64,000 bases of DNA from Pantoea sp. Ep11b. GTDB lineage: Bacteria; Pseudomonadota; Gammaproteobacteria; Enterobacterales; Enterobacteriaceae. This document shows, piece by piece, positions 1 through 11,805 of the stretch. The stretch is taken from the NCBI RefSeq assembly GCF_040783975.1, contig NZ_CP160631.1, forward strand, positions 2,108,001 through 2,172,000, read 5' to 3'. The notes under the pieces are model-generated. The model did not search any database and was not told the origin of the DNA. It saw only the letters and a list, made by a program, of their open reading frames with translations. A program made the translations under genes and the position numbers. Each line of letters begins with the position of its first letter. Position 1 is the stretch's first letter.

Positions 1-954
1 GAATATTGCATTAAACCGATGAACTGTCCGGGTCACGTTCAGATCTTTAATCAGGGTCTGAAATCGTACCGCGATCTGCCGCTGCGTATGGCGGAGTTCG
101 GTAGCTGTCACCGTAACGAGCCATCGGGTGCGCTGCACGGTCTGATGCGCGTTCGTGGCTTCACTCAGGATGATGCACACGTCTTCTGTACAGAAGAACA
201 GGTGCGTGACGAAGTGAACAGCTGTATCCGCATGGTTTATGACATGTACAGCACCTTCGGCTTTGAAAAGATTGTGGTGAAACTCTCCACCCGTCCTGAG
301 AAGCGTATCGGCACCGATGAGATGTGGGATCGCGCCGAGGAAGACCTGGCGGCGGCCCTGAACGAAAACAACATTGAGTTTGAGTATCAGCCGGGTGAGG
401 GCGCGTTCTACGGCCCTAAAATTGAGTTCACGTTGTACGATTGTCTCGATCGCGCCTGGCAGTGCGGCACAGTTCAGCTAGACTTCTCCCTGCCAAAACG
501 CCTTGAAGCAACCTATGTGGGTGAAAACAACGATCGTCAGACGCCAGTGATGATTCACCGTGCGATTCTGGGTTCGATGGAGCGCTTCATCGGGATTCTG
601 ACTGAAGAGTTCGCCGGTTTCTTCCCAACCTGGCTGGCACCGCTGCAGGTCGTGGTGATGAATATTACCGACGGGCAGGCAGAATATGTTGAGTCTTTGA
701 CACGTAAGTTGCAGAATGCTGGCATTCGTGTGAAGGCAGACTTGAGAAATGAGAAGATAGGCTTTAAAATCCGCGAGCACACATTACGTCGCGTCCCTTA
801 TATGCTGGTCTGCGGTGATAAAGAGGTGGAAGCTGGCAAAGTTGCCGTTCGCACCCGCCGTGGTAAAGACCTGGGGTCGCTGGATGTTGATCTGTTTGTT
901 GAGAAGCTGCAACAAGAGATTCGCAGCCGCAATCTTCACCAATTGGAGGAATAA
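1..954 (+). CDS. thrS: Threonine--tRNA ligase, C-terminal half (5' truncated by window edge)
   Basis: Class II aminoacyl-tRNA synthetase that charges tRNA-Thr in the cytoplasm. The frame is open from base 1, so the gene begins outside the window; 317 residues remain of a protein usually about 642 long. The zinc-site elements are visible: NCPGH (Cys), DDAHVFC (His) and the His of [10 protein letters not shown], which also belongs to class II motif 3. The final ~100 residues are the anticodon-binding domain. The stop at 952-954 is only three bases from the ATT start of infC, so the two are co-transcribed, as in E. coli. In E. coli thrS represses its own translation through a leader that lies outside this window. 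Confidence 0.98.
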   Translation, partial: EYCIKPMNCPGHVQIFNQGLKSYRDLPLRMAEFGSCHRNEPSGALHGLMRVRGFTQDDAHVFCTEEQVRDEVNSCIRMVYDMYSTFGFEKIVVKLSTRPEKRIGTDEMWDRAEEDLAAALNENNIEFEYQPGEGAFYGPKIEFTLYDCLDRAWQCGTVQLDFSLPKRLEATYVGENNDRQTPVMIHRAILGSMERFIGILTEEFAGFFPTWLAPLQVVVMNITDGQAEYVESLTRKLQNAGIRVKADLRNEKIGFKIREHTLRRVPYMLVCGDKEVEAGKVAVRTRRGKDLGSLDVDLFVEKLQQEIRSRNLHQLEE

Positions 955-957
955 AGT

Positions 958-1509
958 ATTAAAGGCGGAAAACGAGTACTACCGACGCGTCCGAACAAAA
1001 TTAACAGTGAAATCCGCGCAACAGAAGTGCGCTTAACGGGCATGGATGGCGAGCCGATTGGCATTGTCACATTACGCGAAGCATTGGAAAAAGCCGAGGA
1101 ATCGGGTGCCGATCTCGTCGAGATCAGTCCGAATGCCGAACCGCCGGTTTGCCGCATCATGGATTACGGCAAGTTCCTCTATGAAAAAAGCAAATCTTCT
1201 AAGGAACAGAAGAAGAAGCAAAAAGTTATTCAGGTTAAGGAAATTAAATTCCGTCCTGGAACCGATGATGGCGACTATCAGGTCAAACTACGCAACCTGA
1301 TTCGCTTTCTGGAAGATGGCGATAAAGCCAAAATCACGCTCCGCTTCCGCGGTCGTGAGATGGCGCACCAGCAGATCGGTATGGAAGTGCTTAACCGCGT
1401 CCGTAAAGACCTGTGTGAAGATCTGGATTTGGCCATTGTCGAATCCTTCCCTTCGAAGATCGAAGGCCGCCAGATGATCATGGTGCTCGCTCCTAAGAAG
1501 AAACAGTAG
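958..1509 (+). CDS. infC: Translation initiation factor IF-3 (ATT start codon)
   Basis: IF-3 binds the 30S subunit, prevents premature 50S joining and proofreads the start codon. Starting at ATT 958 gives 183 residues beginning (M)KGGKR, matching the family N-terminus and its usual ~180 length; the first ATG-type start would lose about 23 conserved residues. A GGAGG ribosome site lies at 945-949, 8 bases before ATT. The near-unique ATT start is the known device by which IF-3 discriminates against its own mRNA. The [14 protein letters not shown] linker separates the N and C domains, and the protein ends LAPKKKQ. It is co-transcribed with thrS, rpmI and rplT. Confidence 0.97.
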   Translation: MKGGKRVLPTRPNKINSEIRATEVRLTGMDGEPIGIVTLREALEKAEESGADLVEISPNAEPPVCRIMDYGKFLYEKSKSSKEQKKKQKVIQVKEIKFRPGTDDGDYQVKLRNLIRFLEDGDKAKITLRFRGREMAHQQIGMEVLNRVRKDLCEDLDLAIVESFPSKIEGRQMIMVLAPKKKQ

Positions 1510-1806
<297 letters not shown>

Positions 1807-1850
1807 GTAAATTTTTTTCATTAATTCAGAATATTAAACAGGAGAGCTAA

Positions 1851-2207
<357 letters not shown>

Positions 2208-2216
2208 GTCAGATAG

Positions 2217-2240
2217 AAAAGGGAGCTTGCTCCCTTTTTT
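2217..2240 (+). terminator. Intrinsic terminator after rplT
   Basis: GGGAGC-TT-GCTCCC stem followed by six T, 10 bases after the rplT stop. It separates the ribosomal protein operon from the pheM leader promoter. Confidence 0.85.
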
Positions 2241-2264
2241 ATTGCCTGTAACCTACGCAAAAGA

Positions 2265-2294
2265 TTGACATTTTCGCCGCTGCGCATTTCAATA
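2265..2294 (+). promoter_or_regulatory. Putative pheM-pheST promoter
   Basis: A perfect -35 (TTGACA, 2265-2270) is followed at 17-18 bases by a weak -10 (TTCAAT/TCAATA, 2288-2294). It lies about 40 bases upstream of the pheM leader peptide and downstream of the rplT terminator, where the attenuated pheST promoter lies in E. coli. The -10 is poor, so the exact start is uncertain. Confidence 0.5.
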
Positions 2295-2330
2295 GTGTCC
2301 CGGTATGAGCATGACAAGGTAACTGCAAGC

Positions 2331-2375
2331 ATGAATGCTGCTATTTTCCGTTTCTTTTTTTACTTTAGCGCCTGA
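2331..2375 (+). CDS. pheM: pheST operon leader peptide
   Basis: 14-codon leader MNAAIFRFFFYFSA containing five phenylalanines, nearly identical to the E. coli PheM peptide (final residue Ala here, Thr in E. coli). Ribosome stalling at the Phe codons when charged tRNA-Phe is scarce prevents formation of the downstream terminator and lets pheST be transcribed. The attenuator hairpin follows at 2424-2448. The gene is too short for ordinary ORF calling. Confidence 0.92.
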   Translation: MNAAIFRFFFYFSA

Positions 2376-2423
2376 TATCCGGGGGCTTTTGCGCATAAGA
2401 GAAGAAACGAAAAATCGCGCTGA

Positions 2424-2448
2424 AAGCCTCCCTCGTGGAGGCTTTTTT
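2424..2448 (+). terminator. pheST attenuator terminator
   Basis: AAGCCTC / GAGGCTT stem with a 7-base loop, followed by a T run. It lies between pheM and pheS and is the termination arm of the Phe attenuation device. Confidence 0.85.
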
Positions 2449-2504
2449 GTTTCTGGCGCTAGCATATTGGACCGGCAGGTCCCAACGAGAACTGACCAGC
2501 CTGA

Positions 2505-3506
<1,002 letters not shown>

Positions 3507-3520
3507 GGGCAGGTTATCCA

Positions 3521-5908
3521 ATGAAATTCAGTGAACTCTGGTTACGCGAATGGGTAAATCCAGCCCTGGACAGCGCCGCGCTGTCTGAACAAATCACCAT
3601 GGCCGGTCTGGAAGTGGACGGTGTAGAGGGTGTTGCCGGTGCGTTCCACGGCGTCGTGGTCGGTGAAGTGGTGGAGTGCGGTCAGCACCCGAATGCCGAC
3701 AAACTGCGTGTCACCAAAATCAACGTGGGCGGCGATCGCCTGCTGGACATCGTCTGTGGTGCGCCGAACTGCCGCCAGGGACTGAAAGTCGCCGTGGCGA
3801 CCGTGGGTGCGGTGCTGCCGGGTGATTTTAAAATCAAAGCGGCCAAACTGCGTGGCGAACCCTCTGAGGGGATGCTCTGCTCCTTCTCCGAGCTGGGTAT
3901 TTCCGACGACCATAATGGCATCATCGAACTGCCAGCTGATGCGCCGATTGGCACCGACATCCGTGAATACCTGCAGCTGGATGACAACACCATCGAGATC
4001 AGCGTCACGCCTAACCGCGCGGACTGCCTGGGTCTGATCGGGATCGCCCGTGACGTTGCGGTACTTAATGGCTTACCGCTGAACGTGCCTGAAATGCAGC
4101 CGGTTGCGGCCACCCTGAACGATACCTTCCCGATTCAGGTCGAGGCGACAGACGCCTGTCCGCGCTACCTGGGCCGTGTTGTCAAAGGAATTAACGTCGC
4201 GGCGGCCACGCCACTCTGGATGAAAGAGAAGCTGCGCCGCTGTGGCATTCGCTCGATCGATCCGGTCGTCGATATCACCAACTATGTTCTGCTGGAACTG
4301 GGTCAGCCGATGCACGCTTTCGACCTCGACCGCATCAACGGCGGCATCGTGGTGCGGATGGCGAAAGAGGGTGAGAAGCTGACGCTGCTGGATGGCACCG
4401 AAGCCAGCCTGCAGGCAGATACGCTGGTGATCGCCGATCATCAGCAGGCGCTGGCGATGGCCGGTATCTTCGGCGGTGAACATTCCGGTGTGAACGGCGA
4501 AACCCGTAATATCCTGTTTGAGTGCGCTTACTTCGATCCGCTCTCCATTACCGGCCGCGCCCGCCGTCACGGTCTGCATACCGATGCGTCACACCGCTAT
4601 GAGCGTGGCGTTGATCCGGCGCTGCAGCATAGGGCAATTGAGCGTGCCACCGCGCTGCTGCTGTCGATCTGCGGCGGTGAAGCGGGTCCGATCATCGATC
4701 AGACTCACCAGGCCGCACTCCCGGTTCCGGCGACTATTACGCTGCGCCGCGAAAAACTGGATCGTCTGATTGGTCATGTCATCGCCGATGAGCAGGTCAC
4801 CGACATCCTGACGCGTCTCGGCTGCGACGTCACCGTGGGCCAGGGCGAGTGGCAGGCTGTGGCACCGAGCTGGCGTTTCGACATGGCGATCGAGGAAGAT
4901 CTGGTTGAAGAGGTGGCCCGTGTCTACGGCTACAACAACATTCCGGATGTGCCGGTGCAGGCGGGCCTGGTAATGACCCGTCATCGCGAAGCGAACCTGT
5001 CACTGAAACGCGCTAAAAACCTGCTGGTGGATAAAGGCTATCAGGAAGCGATTACCTATAGCTTCGTGGATCCAAAAATTCAGCAGCTGCTGCATCCGGG
5101 CGAAGAGGCGCTGCTGCTGCCCAGCCCGATCTCCAGCGATATGTCGACCATGCGCCTCTCGCTCTGGACCGGCCTGCTCAACGCGGTGGTCTATAACCAG
5201 AATCGCCAGCAGAGCCGCGTGCGTCTGTTTGAGAGCGGTCTGCGCTTTGTGCCGGATACACAGGCTGATTTAGGCATCCGTCAGGATCTTATGCTGGCTG
5301 GTGTCATCAGCGGTAACCGTGTGGAAGAGCACTGGGATCTGGCGCGTCAGACAGTTGACTTCTATGATTTAAAAGGCGATTTAGAGTCGCTGCTCGATTT
5401 AACCGGCAAACTGGATGAAATCAGCTTCCGCGCTGAAGTGAATCCGGCCCTGCATCCAGGCCAGAGCGCGGCGATTTATCTGCACGATGAAAAAATCGGA
5501 TTTATCGGCGTGGTTCATCCTGAGCTGGAACGTAAGCTTGATCTTAACGGCCGCACCTTAGTCTTTGAACTGCTTTGGAATAAGGTCGCAGACCGCGTCC
5601 TGCCTGACGCGCGCGAGATTTCTCGCTTCCCGGCGAACCGTCGTGATATTGCGGTTGTAGTGGCCGAAAACGTGCCAGCAGCAGATATCATTGCGGAGTG
5701 TAAGAAAGTTGGCGTAAATCAGGTAGTTGGCGTAAACTTGTTTGACGTGTACCGCGGTAAGGGCGTTTCTGAGGGCTACAAGAGCCTCGCAATCAGCCTG
5801 ATTTTGCAGGATACCAGCCGGACACTCGAAGAAGAGGAGATTGCCGCGACCGTTGGCAAATGCGTTGCGGCATTAAAAGAGCGATTCCAGGCAACCTTGA
5901 GGGATTGA
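3521..5908 (+). CDS. pheT: Phenylalanine--tRNA ligase beta subunit
   Basis: 795-residue beta subunit, full family length. The order is an N-terminal B1 segment, an EMAP/tRNA-binding OB fold (about 40-150, with [13 protein letters not shown]), the B3/B4 editing domain that hydrolyses mischarged Tyr-tRNA-Phe, the B5 DNA-binding-like domain, a degenerate class II core and a C-terminal FDX-ACB anticodon-binding domain (about 700-795). It is followed 4 bases later by ihfA, so the pheST promoter also feeds ihfA. Confidence 0.98.
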
Positions 5909-5912
5909 ACCT

Positions 5913-6215
5913 ATGGCGCTTACAAAAGCTGAGATGTCAGAGTACCTGTTTGAGAAACTCGGGCTGAGCAAACGCGATGCCAAAGAGTTAGTAGAGCTGT
6001 TTTTCGAAGAGGTACGTCGCGCTTTGGAGAACGGAGAACAGGTTAAACTGTCTGGGTTTGGTAATTTCGACCTGCGTGACAAGAACCAGCGTCCTGGCAG
6101 AAACCCGAAAACGGGTGAAGATATTCCGATTACTGCGCGTCGCGTAGTAACGTTCCGCCCAGGGCAGAAGCTGAAAAGCCGCGTAGAGAACGCTACACCC
6201 AAAGAGACTGACTGA
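5913..6215 (+). CDS. ihfA: Integration host factor alpha subunit
   Basis: 100-residue IHF-alpha, a sequence-specific DNA-bending nucleoid protein that works as a heterodimer with IhfB. The signature [21 protein letters not shown] (about residues 46-66) is the HU/IHF beta-arm with the intercalating proline. It begins [17 protein letters not shown], as in enterics. It is tightly linked to pheT and ended by a strong terminator at 6229-6254. Confidence 0.98.
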
Positions 6216-6228
6216 ATTTCAGCGTTTC

Positions 6229-6254
6229 AAAAAGGCCGCGCAAGCGGCCTTTTT
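6229..6254 (+). terminator. Intrinsic terminator after ihfA
   Basis: AAAAAGGCCGC-GCAA-GCGGCCTTTTTT hairpin and T run, 14 bases after the ihfA stop. It ends the pheST-ihfA unit before btuC. Confidence 0.9.
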
Positions 6255-6373
6255 TCATGGTTATCCGCCATCATGCCGCGCCCGCCATCCTGACAGCCTT
6301 CCGGCGCACCCACCTTTCTTTTTTCTGCAATCCCTCTACAATCAAATCTCTGTTTTCTCAGCGTATCCCGCTT

Positions 6374-7357
6374 ATGTCTCTGCTCGACCAGCTCGCGCGT
6401 CAGGCCGACCGGCGCGGCCAGAAATGGCTGATGGCGCTAGCCCTGATGCTCTCTGCACTGCTCTGTCTCAGCCTCTGCGCAGGAGACAGCTGGATTGTGC
6501 CTTCACACTGGCTTACCGAAAGTAGCCGGCTCTTTGTCTGGGAGTTACGGTTGCCCCGCAGCCTGGCGGTGGTGCTGGTTGGCGCCTCGCTGGCGATGTG
6601 CGGCGTGGTGATGCAGGCGCTGTTTACCAACCCGCTGGCCGAGCCTGGCCTGCTGGGCGTCTCGAATGGGGCCGGTATTGGCCTGGTGCTCGGCGTGCTG
6701 CTGGGTAGCGGGTCATTGTGGAGCCTCGCGCTTGCCGCAATTGCCGGGGCGCTGGTCATTACGCTGATCCTGCTGCATTTTGCGCATCGCCAGCTTTCGA
6801 CGACGCGGCTGTTACTCACCGGCGTGGCGCTGGGGATTATCTGCAGCGCTATCATGACCTGGACGGTCTACTTCAGCACCAGTCTCGATCTGCGTCAGCT
6901 GATGTATTGGATGATGGGGGGATTCAGCGGGGTTGACTGGCGCTATGGCTGGATGATGCTGGCGCTGTTGCCGGTGATGCTGGCCCTGAGCGCAACCGGC
7001 CCGGCTCTCAATCTGCTGGCCCTGGGGGAAACCTCCGCCCGTCAGCTCGGGCTCTCGCTGTTCGGCTGGCGTAATCTGCTGGTGCTGGCGATGGGCTGGC
7101 TGACGGGGATCAGCGTGGCGATGGCAGGGGCCATTGGCTTTGTCGGGCTGCTTATTCCGCATCTGCTGCGTCTGAGTGGCCTCAGCGACCACCGCTATCT
7201 GCTGCCCGCCTCCGCGCTGGCGGGGGCGGGCGTGCTGCTGGCCGCCGATATTGTGGCGCGGCTGGCGCTGACCTCGGCGGAGCTGCCGATAGGGGTGGTT
7301 ACCGCCACGCTGGGCGCTCCGCTGTTTATTCTTTTACTGGTGAAATCTTCTCGCTAG
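6374..7357 (+). CDS. btuC: Vitamin B12 ABC transporter permease BtuC
   Basis: Inner-membrane permease of the BtuCDF cobalamin importer, 327 residues with about ten membrane helices. The FecCD-family core is clear: [25 protein letters not shown] near 76-100 and [16 protein letters not shown] near 250, the latter including the coupling region to BtuD. An upstream in-frame ATG at 6257 adds 39 residues without homology and overlaps the terminator region, so 6374 (MSLLDQ) is preferred. It is followed by btuE and btuD. No cobalamin riboswitch is evident upstream. Confidence 0.95.
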   Translation: MSLLDQLARQADRRGQKWLMALALMLSALLCLSLCAGDSWIVPSHWLTESSRLFVWELRLPRSLAVVLVGASLAMCGVVMQALFTNPLAEPGLLGVSNGAGIGLVLGVLLGSGSLWSLALAAIAGALVITLILLHFAHRQLSTTRLLLTGVALGIICSAIMTWTVYFSTSLDLRQLMYWMMGGFSGVDWRYGWMMLALLPVMLALSATGPALNLLALGETSARQLGLSLFGWRNLLVLAMGWLTGISVAMAGAIGFVGLLIPHLLRLSGLSDHRYLLPASALAGAGVLLAADIVARLALTSAELPIGVVTATLGAPLFILLLVKSSR

Positions 7358-7403
7358 TTCCGGCTGGCGACTCTGCATCCACAACTGAATCCAAGGAACT
7401 TAT

Positions 7404-7949
7404 ATGAACATTTATCAGACTGAACTGGTTACGATCGATGGAGAAAAAACCACGCTGGCCCAATGGCAGGGCAAAGTGCTGCTGGTGGTTAATGTGGCAT
7501 CGAAATGTGGCCTGACACCGCAATATGAAGAGCTGGAGAATCTGCAGAAAGCCTGGCAGGATCACGGCTTCAGCGTGCTCGGCTTTCCCTGCAATCAGTT
7601 TCTTGAGCAGGAGCCCGGCAGCAGCGAAGAGATCAAAACGTTCTGCAGCACCACCTATGGTGTGACCTTTCCGCTGTTTGCTAAGACCGAGGTCAACGGC
7701 CCGGAGCGTCATCCGCTCTTTGCTCAGCTGATTGCCGCGCGGCCAGAGGCGGTCCGTCCGGAAGGCAGCGGCTTTTACGAGCGGATGGAAAGCAAAGGGC
7801 GTGCGCCAAAAGCGCCAGGCGACATCCTGTGGAACTTCGAAAAGTTTCTGATTGGCCGGGACGGCAGCGTCATCCAGCGCTTTGCGCCGGACATGACGCC
7901 GGAAGATCCGATCATTCTGGAAACCATTAAGCAGGCTCTGGCGAAGTAG
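7404..7949 (+). CDS. btuE: Glutathione/thioredoxin peroxidase BtuE
   Basis: 181-residue glutathione-peroxidase-family enzyme that reduces hydroperoxides. The peroxidatic Cys35 (VASKCGLTPQ) is encoded by TGT, so it is the cysteine and not the selenocysteine form; other tetrad residues are visible as Q69 (FLEQEPG), W143 and N144 (ILWNFEKFL). Despite its name and position between btuC and btuD, it is not needed for B12 transport in E. coli and acts in oxidative stress. The btuD ATG follows its stop with no gap. Confidence 0.95.
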   Translation: MNIYQTELVTIDGEKTTLAQWQGKVLLVVNVASKCGLTPQYEELENLQKAWQDHGFSVLGFPCNQFLEQEPGSSEEIKTFCSTTYGVTFPLFAKTEVNGPERHPLFAQLIAARPEAVRPEGSGFYERMESKGRAPKAPGDILWNFEKFLIGRDGSVIQRFAPDMTPEDPIILETIKQALAK

Positions 7950-8699
7950 ATGCTGCTGCGCCTGCACCAGGCGGCTGTTCCTGGAAGGCTGCTGTCACTG
8001 AGCGGTGAAATCGCCGCGGGCCAGCTGCTGCACGTCGCAGGCCCTAACGGTGCAGGCAAGAGCACGCTGCTGAGTGTGTTAGCGGGACTGCAACCTGCCG
8101 CCGGTTCGGTCGTGCTGGATGACCGGCCGCTGGCGGAGTGGCAGGGTGCGGCGCTGGCCAGCGTTCGTGGCTGGTTGCCCCAGCAGCAGGTTCCGCTGAG
8201 CCAGATGCCGGTCTGGCACTATTTACGTCTGCATCTTAAACAGGCAGGGCCGCAGGCCGATGCCCGGCTCGGCGCGCTGCTGCAACGGCTTCAGCTGCAG
8301 GATAAACTCTCCCGTTCCCTGACACGGCTCTCCGGTGGTGAATGGCAGCGCGTCAGGCTGGCGGCGGTCTGCCTGCAGATCGATCCCCGGATCAATCCGC
8401 AGGGACGGCTGTTGATACTTGACGAGCCGATGACCGCGCTGGACATCGGTCAGCAAAAAGCCGTGGACGATCTGATAGCAGAGTTATGCGCGGCGGGCAT
8501 CAGCGTGGTGGCCAGCAGCCACGATCTTAACCACAGCCTGCAACGGGCCGATCGGGTCTGGCTGATGGATCGGGGGCAGCTGATTGCGCAGGGCGAACCG
8601 GCAGCGGTTCTGACGCCACAGCGCCTGACACCGCTCTATCAGATCACTTTCCGGCAACTTGAGCTGGAAGGGCGAACCGTGCTGACCGTGTTGCCCTGA
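7950..8699 (+). CDS. btuD: Vitamin B12 ABC transporter ATPase BtuD
   Basis: 249-residue ATP-binding subunit of BtuCDF. Walker A is GPNGAGKST (31-39), the Q-loop lies around PQQQ (77-80), the signature is LSGGEWQRV (127-135) and Walker B is LLILDEP (154-160), followed by the switch His in SSHDLNH. The ATG follows the btuE stop codon directly, implying translational coupling. A separate periplasmic BtuF and the receptor BtuB must be encoded elsewhere. Confidence 0.96.
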   Translation: MLLRLHQAAVPGRLLSLSGEIAAGQLLHVAGPNGAGKSTLLSVLAGLQPAAGSVVLDDRPLAEWQGAALASVRGWLPQQQVPLSQMPVWHYLRLHLKQAGPQADARLGALLQRLQLQDKLSRSLTRLSGGEWQRVRLAAVCLQIDPRINPQGRLLILDEPMTALDIGQQKAVDDLIAELCAAGISVVASSHDLNHSLQRADRVWLMDRGQLIAQGEPAAVLTPQRLTPLYQITFRQLELEGRTVLTVLP

Positions 8700-8767
8700 C
8701 ACTTGCTACACCGCGGGCTTTACCGCTACATTAAGCCGGTTGCGATTTCTGATAAGGATATTTGGCG

Positions 8768-9226
8768 ATGCGCCTGGGTTTGCTGATTTTAGTGCTGCTG
8801 CTGACGGGGTGCACTCATCACGCCCCGCCAGTGAATGGCCGTCTTTCCGATTCGATAACCGTGATTGCAGAACTGAACGATCAGCTCGGGAACTGGCACG
8901 GCACGCCATACCGCTATGGCGGCATGAGCCGCCAGGGTGTCGACTGCTCCGGGTTTGTCTATCTGACGTTCCGCGACAGGTTTGCGCTGCAGCTGCCGCG
9001 CACTACCTCCGCCCAAAGTGACATCGGCACGCGCATCAGCAAAGATGAGCTGCTGCCCGGCGATCTGGTCTTTTTTAAAACCGGACGCGGTGAGAATGGC
9101 CTGCATGTGGGGATCTATGACAGTGACAATGCGTTTATTCACGCCTCAACCAGTCAGGGTGTGACCCGATCCTCACTGGACAATGTTTACTGGCGGAAAG
9201 TGTTCTGGCAGGCGCGTCGCATATAA
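8768..9226 (+). CDS. nlpC: NlpC/P60 lipoprotein NlpC
   Basis: Lipoprotein of the NlpC/P60 cysteine-peptidase family, 152 residues, presumed to act on cell-wall peptides. A signal sequence ends in lipobox LLTGC (lipid-modified C15). Catalytic Cys60 (VDCSGF) and His113 (GLHVGIYD) are present, with a further His at 125. A TTG six bases upstream could extend the frame, but the AAGGA site (8754-8758) is 9 bases from ATG 8768 and only 3 from the TTG. It lies between btuD and ydiV as in E. coli. Confidence 0.94.
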   Translation: MRLGLLILVLLLTGCTHHAPPVNGRLSDSITVIAELNDQLGNWHGTPYRYGGMSRQGVDCSGFVYLTFRDRFALQLPRTTSAQSDIGTRISKDELLPGDLVFFKTGRGENGLHVGIYDSDNAFIHASTSQGVTRSSLDNVYWRKVFWQARRI

Positions 9227-9520
9227 ACCAGTACTGCCGAATCAGACTTAAGTCCAATTTTAAATAGAGGTAAAACAGCGGTCATAAGTTTTATTTTAAA
9301 TGACAGTTATTGAACCTGAGTTTTATTAAGCATAATAAGGGCGGCGTTAATTCCGTTAATAAGTACACTTTTAGCCTTACTATTTGGCTTAAGCGTTACA
9401 GCGAACCGGCAAACGGCAATGGAAGGCTAAAGAAGTTCATCTCTTCAATGATTTGGCACTATTGCCTGCAACTGACCATTCCTATACGATATCTCCATCG
9501 CCGCATATTCTGGCATTAAA
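9227..9520. other. AT-rich spacer nlpC-ydiV
   Basis: 294 bases, visibly richer in A/T than the flanking genes. It presumably carries the ydiV promoter. A 69-codon frame at 9310-9519 has no ribosome site and no recognisable family and is not called. No terminator with a clear T run was seen after nlpC. Confidence 0.5.
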
Positions 9521-10267
9521 ATGAAAATTCATCTCTCGGCCGACTATCAGTCGGAAATCTGGTTCTATCCTGTCTGTGACGTTGACGGACGGTTGACCGC
9601 TGTCGAGCTGGTTACGCAGTTTGTGCATGAGAGTGCACCCATCACCCTGCCGCAGGAGCTGCTGTTGCCGCAGCTCGATGAGTCGCAGCAGCTGCGTCTG
9701 CTGCAAAGTCAGATCGGATTGCTGGAGCAGTATCGCGGCGTATTCGAAGCGCATTCGGTTTCCGCATTTATACGCATTGATGAAAACCTGGCCCGTACGC
9801 TGCTGGCCAGCGAGCTGGTGATGCGCAAATTAAAACAGCTGCCCTTCATTCTGCTGAATATCACTGAAGCGTTTCCGCAACTCCGGCTTGGCAAAAATAA
9901 TGCGTTGCTGGCGAGCCTTGCGGCTGAGTTTAATTTGGCACTTTCTCATTTCGGTGCGGGCAAGAGTCCTTCCAATGCGGTCTACGATAATTTATTCAGC
10001 TGTATCTGCCTGGATAAGGAATTTATTCATTCGCTGGCCAAACGTGCCTCATTCGTGCCGTTTATTCAGAGCATTATCGATAATTTCCGCGCCCATTGCG
10101 ATCAGCTGATTATTTGTGGCGTTGACGACGAGGTGCTGCTGGATAAAGTCAGCCAGCTGAGCGGCGCCGTTTTCCAGGGGGCGCTCTTCCCGGTCGTCAA
10201 ATCGGATGCCCTGCATTCGCTGCTCTGCGCCGACGATCGGCAGCCTTCTTCACGCCACCCCGGCTGA
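9521..10267 (+). CDS. ydiV: Degenerate EAL-domain protein, YdiV-like anti-FlhDC factor
   Basis: 248-residue EAL-fold protein without phosphodiesterase hallmarks: the EAL position reads AVEL, the DDFG position reads HFGAG, and the metal-binding Asp pair is missing. Length, start (MKIHLSADYQSEIWF), degeneration pattern and location beside nlpC match E. coli/Salmonella YdiV, which does not bind c-di-GMP but binds FlhD and targets FlhDC for ClpXP, repressing flagella. There is no good Shine-Dalgarno sequence before the ATG; E. coli ydiV is also poorly translated. Sequence divergence from E. coli is large, so the FlhD interaction is inferred from family and synteny. Confidence 0.82.
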   Translation: MKIHLSADYQSEIWFYPVCDVDGRLTAVELVTQFVHESAPITLPQELLLPQLDESQQLRLLQSQIGLLEQYRGVFEAHSVSAFIRIDENLARTLLASELVMRKLKQLPFILLNITEAFPQLRLGKNNALLASLAAEFNLALSHFGAGKSPSNAVYDNLFSCICLDKEFIHSLAKRASFVPFIQSIIDNFRAHCDQLIICGVDDEVLLDKVSQLSGAVFQGALFPVVKSDALHSLLCADDRQPSSRHPG

Positions 10268-10346
10268 CAGAACCTGTTAATCCCCGCTATCGGCGTTACA
10301 CTAAGGGACTAACCTGAGTAACGCTGAGCATCGCATGGGAGAAACA

Positions 10347-11798
10347 ATGTCCTCACGCAAGGTCACCTTTGACAACACCTGGTTCCGTGAGCTTGCCGGG
10401 AATTACACCGCACTCAACCCCACGCCGCTGGCCGGTGGACGCCTGCTCTATCACAATGCGCCGCTCGCTGCTGAGATGGGCCTGGACAGCGCGCTGTTCG
10501 CGGGCCAGGGCCACAACGTCTGGCATGGCGCGGATCTGCTGCCGGGCATGCAGCCGCTGGCGCAGGTCTACAGCGGTCATCAGTTTGGCGTCTGGGCAGG
10601 GCAGCTTGGCGACGGGCGCGGCATTCTGCTGGGCGAGCAGCGTCTCGAAGATGGCAGTAAACTGGACTGGCATCTCAAGGGCGCGGGCCTGACGCCTTAC
10701 TCCCGGATGGGCGACGGCCGGGCGGTCATCCGCTCCAGCGTGCGCGAGTTTCTGGCATCGGAAGCGCTGCACCACCTGGGCATTCCGACCACCCGCGCAC
10801 TCACGCTCTCGATCGGCGACGAGCCGGTCTACCGCGAAACCACCGAACGCGGGGCGATGCTGATGCGCATCTCTCCGAGCCATCTGCGTTTCGGCCATTT
10901 CGAACACTTCTTTTACGGTCAGCAGCCGGAGAAAGTGCAGCAGCTGGCCGACTATGCCATTCGCCATCACTGGCCGCATCTGACAGAGGAAGCCGATCGC
11001 TATCAGCAGTGGTTTACCGACATCGTGCTGCGCACCGCGCGGCTCATCGCGTTGTGGCAGAGCGTCGGTTTCGCGCATGGAGTCATGAACACCGACAACA
11101 TGTCTATCCTCGGCCTGACCCTCGACTATGGCCCCTTTGGTTTTCTGGATGATTATCAGCCCGACTTCATCTGCAATCACAGCGACTATCAGGGCCGCTA
11201 CAGTTTAGAAAATCAGCCGATGATCGGCCTGTGGAATCTTAACCGTCTGGCGCATGCGTTATCGGGTCTGCTGACTACCGACCAGCTGCGAGCGGCACTG
11301 AGCGCCTATGAACCTGAACTGATGCGGGTCTGGGGCGAACGGATGCGGGCGAAGCTCGGTTTACTGACGCCGCAGAGCAGTGACAATCAGATTCTGACCG
11401 ATCTGCTGGCGCTGATGACCCAGGAGCACAGCGACTACACGCTGACGTTCCGGCTGCTGAGCGAGACGCAGCAGGGGGAAAGCCGCTCACCGCTGCGTGA
11501 TGAGTTTATCGATCGTGAGGCGTTTGACCGCTGGTATGAGGGGTATCGCCGCCGCCTGCTGGACGAGCAGGTCAGCGATGCGGAACGGCAGGCGGTCATG
11601 AAAGCCGCGAACCCGGCGGTGATCCTGCGCAACTATCTGGCCCAGCAGGCGATTGAAGAGGCCGAACGGGGTGAGCAGGGCGCGCTGGCACGGCTGCACC
11701 AGGCGCTGCAGCACCCCTTCAGCGATCGGACGGCCGCTGAATATCGTCAGCGGCCGCCGGAGTGGGGCAAAACCTTAGCGGTGAGCTGCTCCAGCTGA
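10347..11798 (+). CDS. selO: Protein adenylyltransferase SelO
   Basis: YdiU/SelO pseudokinase that transfers AMP from ATP to Ser/Thr/Tyr of target proteins, linked to redox stress. It has 483 residues from ATG 10347; an earlier ATG (10335) lacks a ribosome site, while GGGAG lies 5 bases before 10347. Key features are [17 protein letters not shown] (Gly-rich nucleotide region), [10 protein letters not shown] (catalytic loop) and [10 protein letters not shown] (the DFG equivalent). The C-terminus LAVSCSS keeps the Cys in the position where eukaryotic SelO has selenocysteine. It sits between ydiV and aroH as in E. coli. Confidence 0.95.
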   Translation: MSSRKVTFDNTWFRELAGNYTALNPTPLAGGRLLYHNAPLAAEMGLDSALFAGQGHNVWHGADLLPGMQPLAQVYSGHQFGVWAGQLGDGRGILLGEQRLEDGSKLDWHLKGAGLTPYSRMGDGRAVIRSSVREFLASEALHHLGIPTTRALTLSIGDEPVYRETTERGAMLMRISPSHLRFGHFEHFFYGQQPEKVQQLADYAIRHHWPHLTEEADRYQQWFTDIVLRTARLIALWQSVGFAHGVMNTDNMSILGLTLDYGPFGFLDDYQPDFICNHSDYQGRYSLENQPMIGLWNLNRLAHALSGLLTTDQLRAALSAYEPELMRVWGERMRAKLGLLTPQSSDNQILTDLLALMTQEHSDYTLTFRLLSETQQGESRSPLRDEFIDREAFDRWYEGYRRRLLDEQVSDAERQAVMKAANPAVILRNYLAQQAIEEAERGEQGALARLHQALQHPFSDRTAAEYRQRPPEWGKTLAVSCSS

Positions 11799-11805
11799 TG
11801 CTGCT

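Noticed and set aside
7404..7949. BtuE as a selenoprotein
   Set aside because: The active-site codon is TGT (Cys35); no in-frame TGA.
9310..9519. 69-codon rightward frame between nlpC and ydiV
   Set aside because: No ribosome site, no recognisable family, A/T-rich non-coding context; it ends directly before ydiV and is better read as the promoter region.
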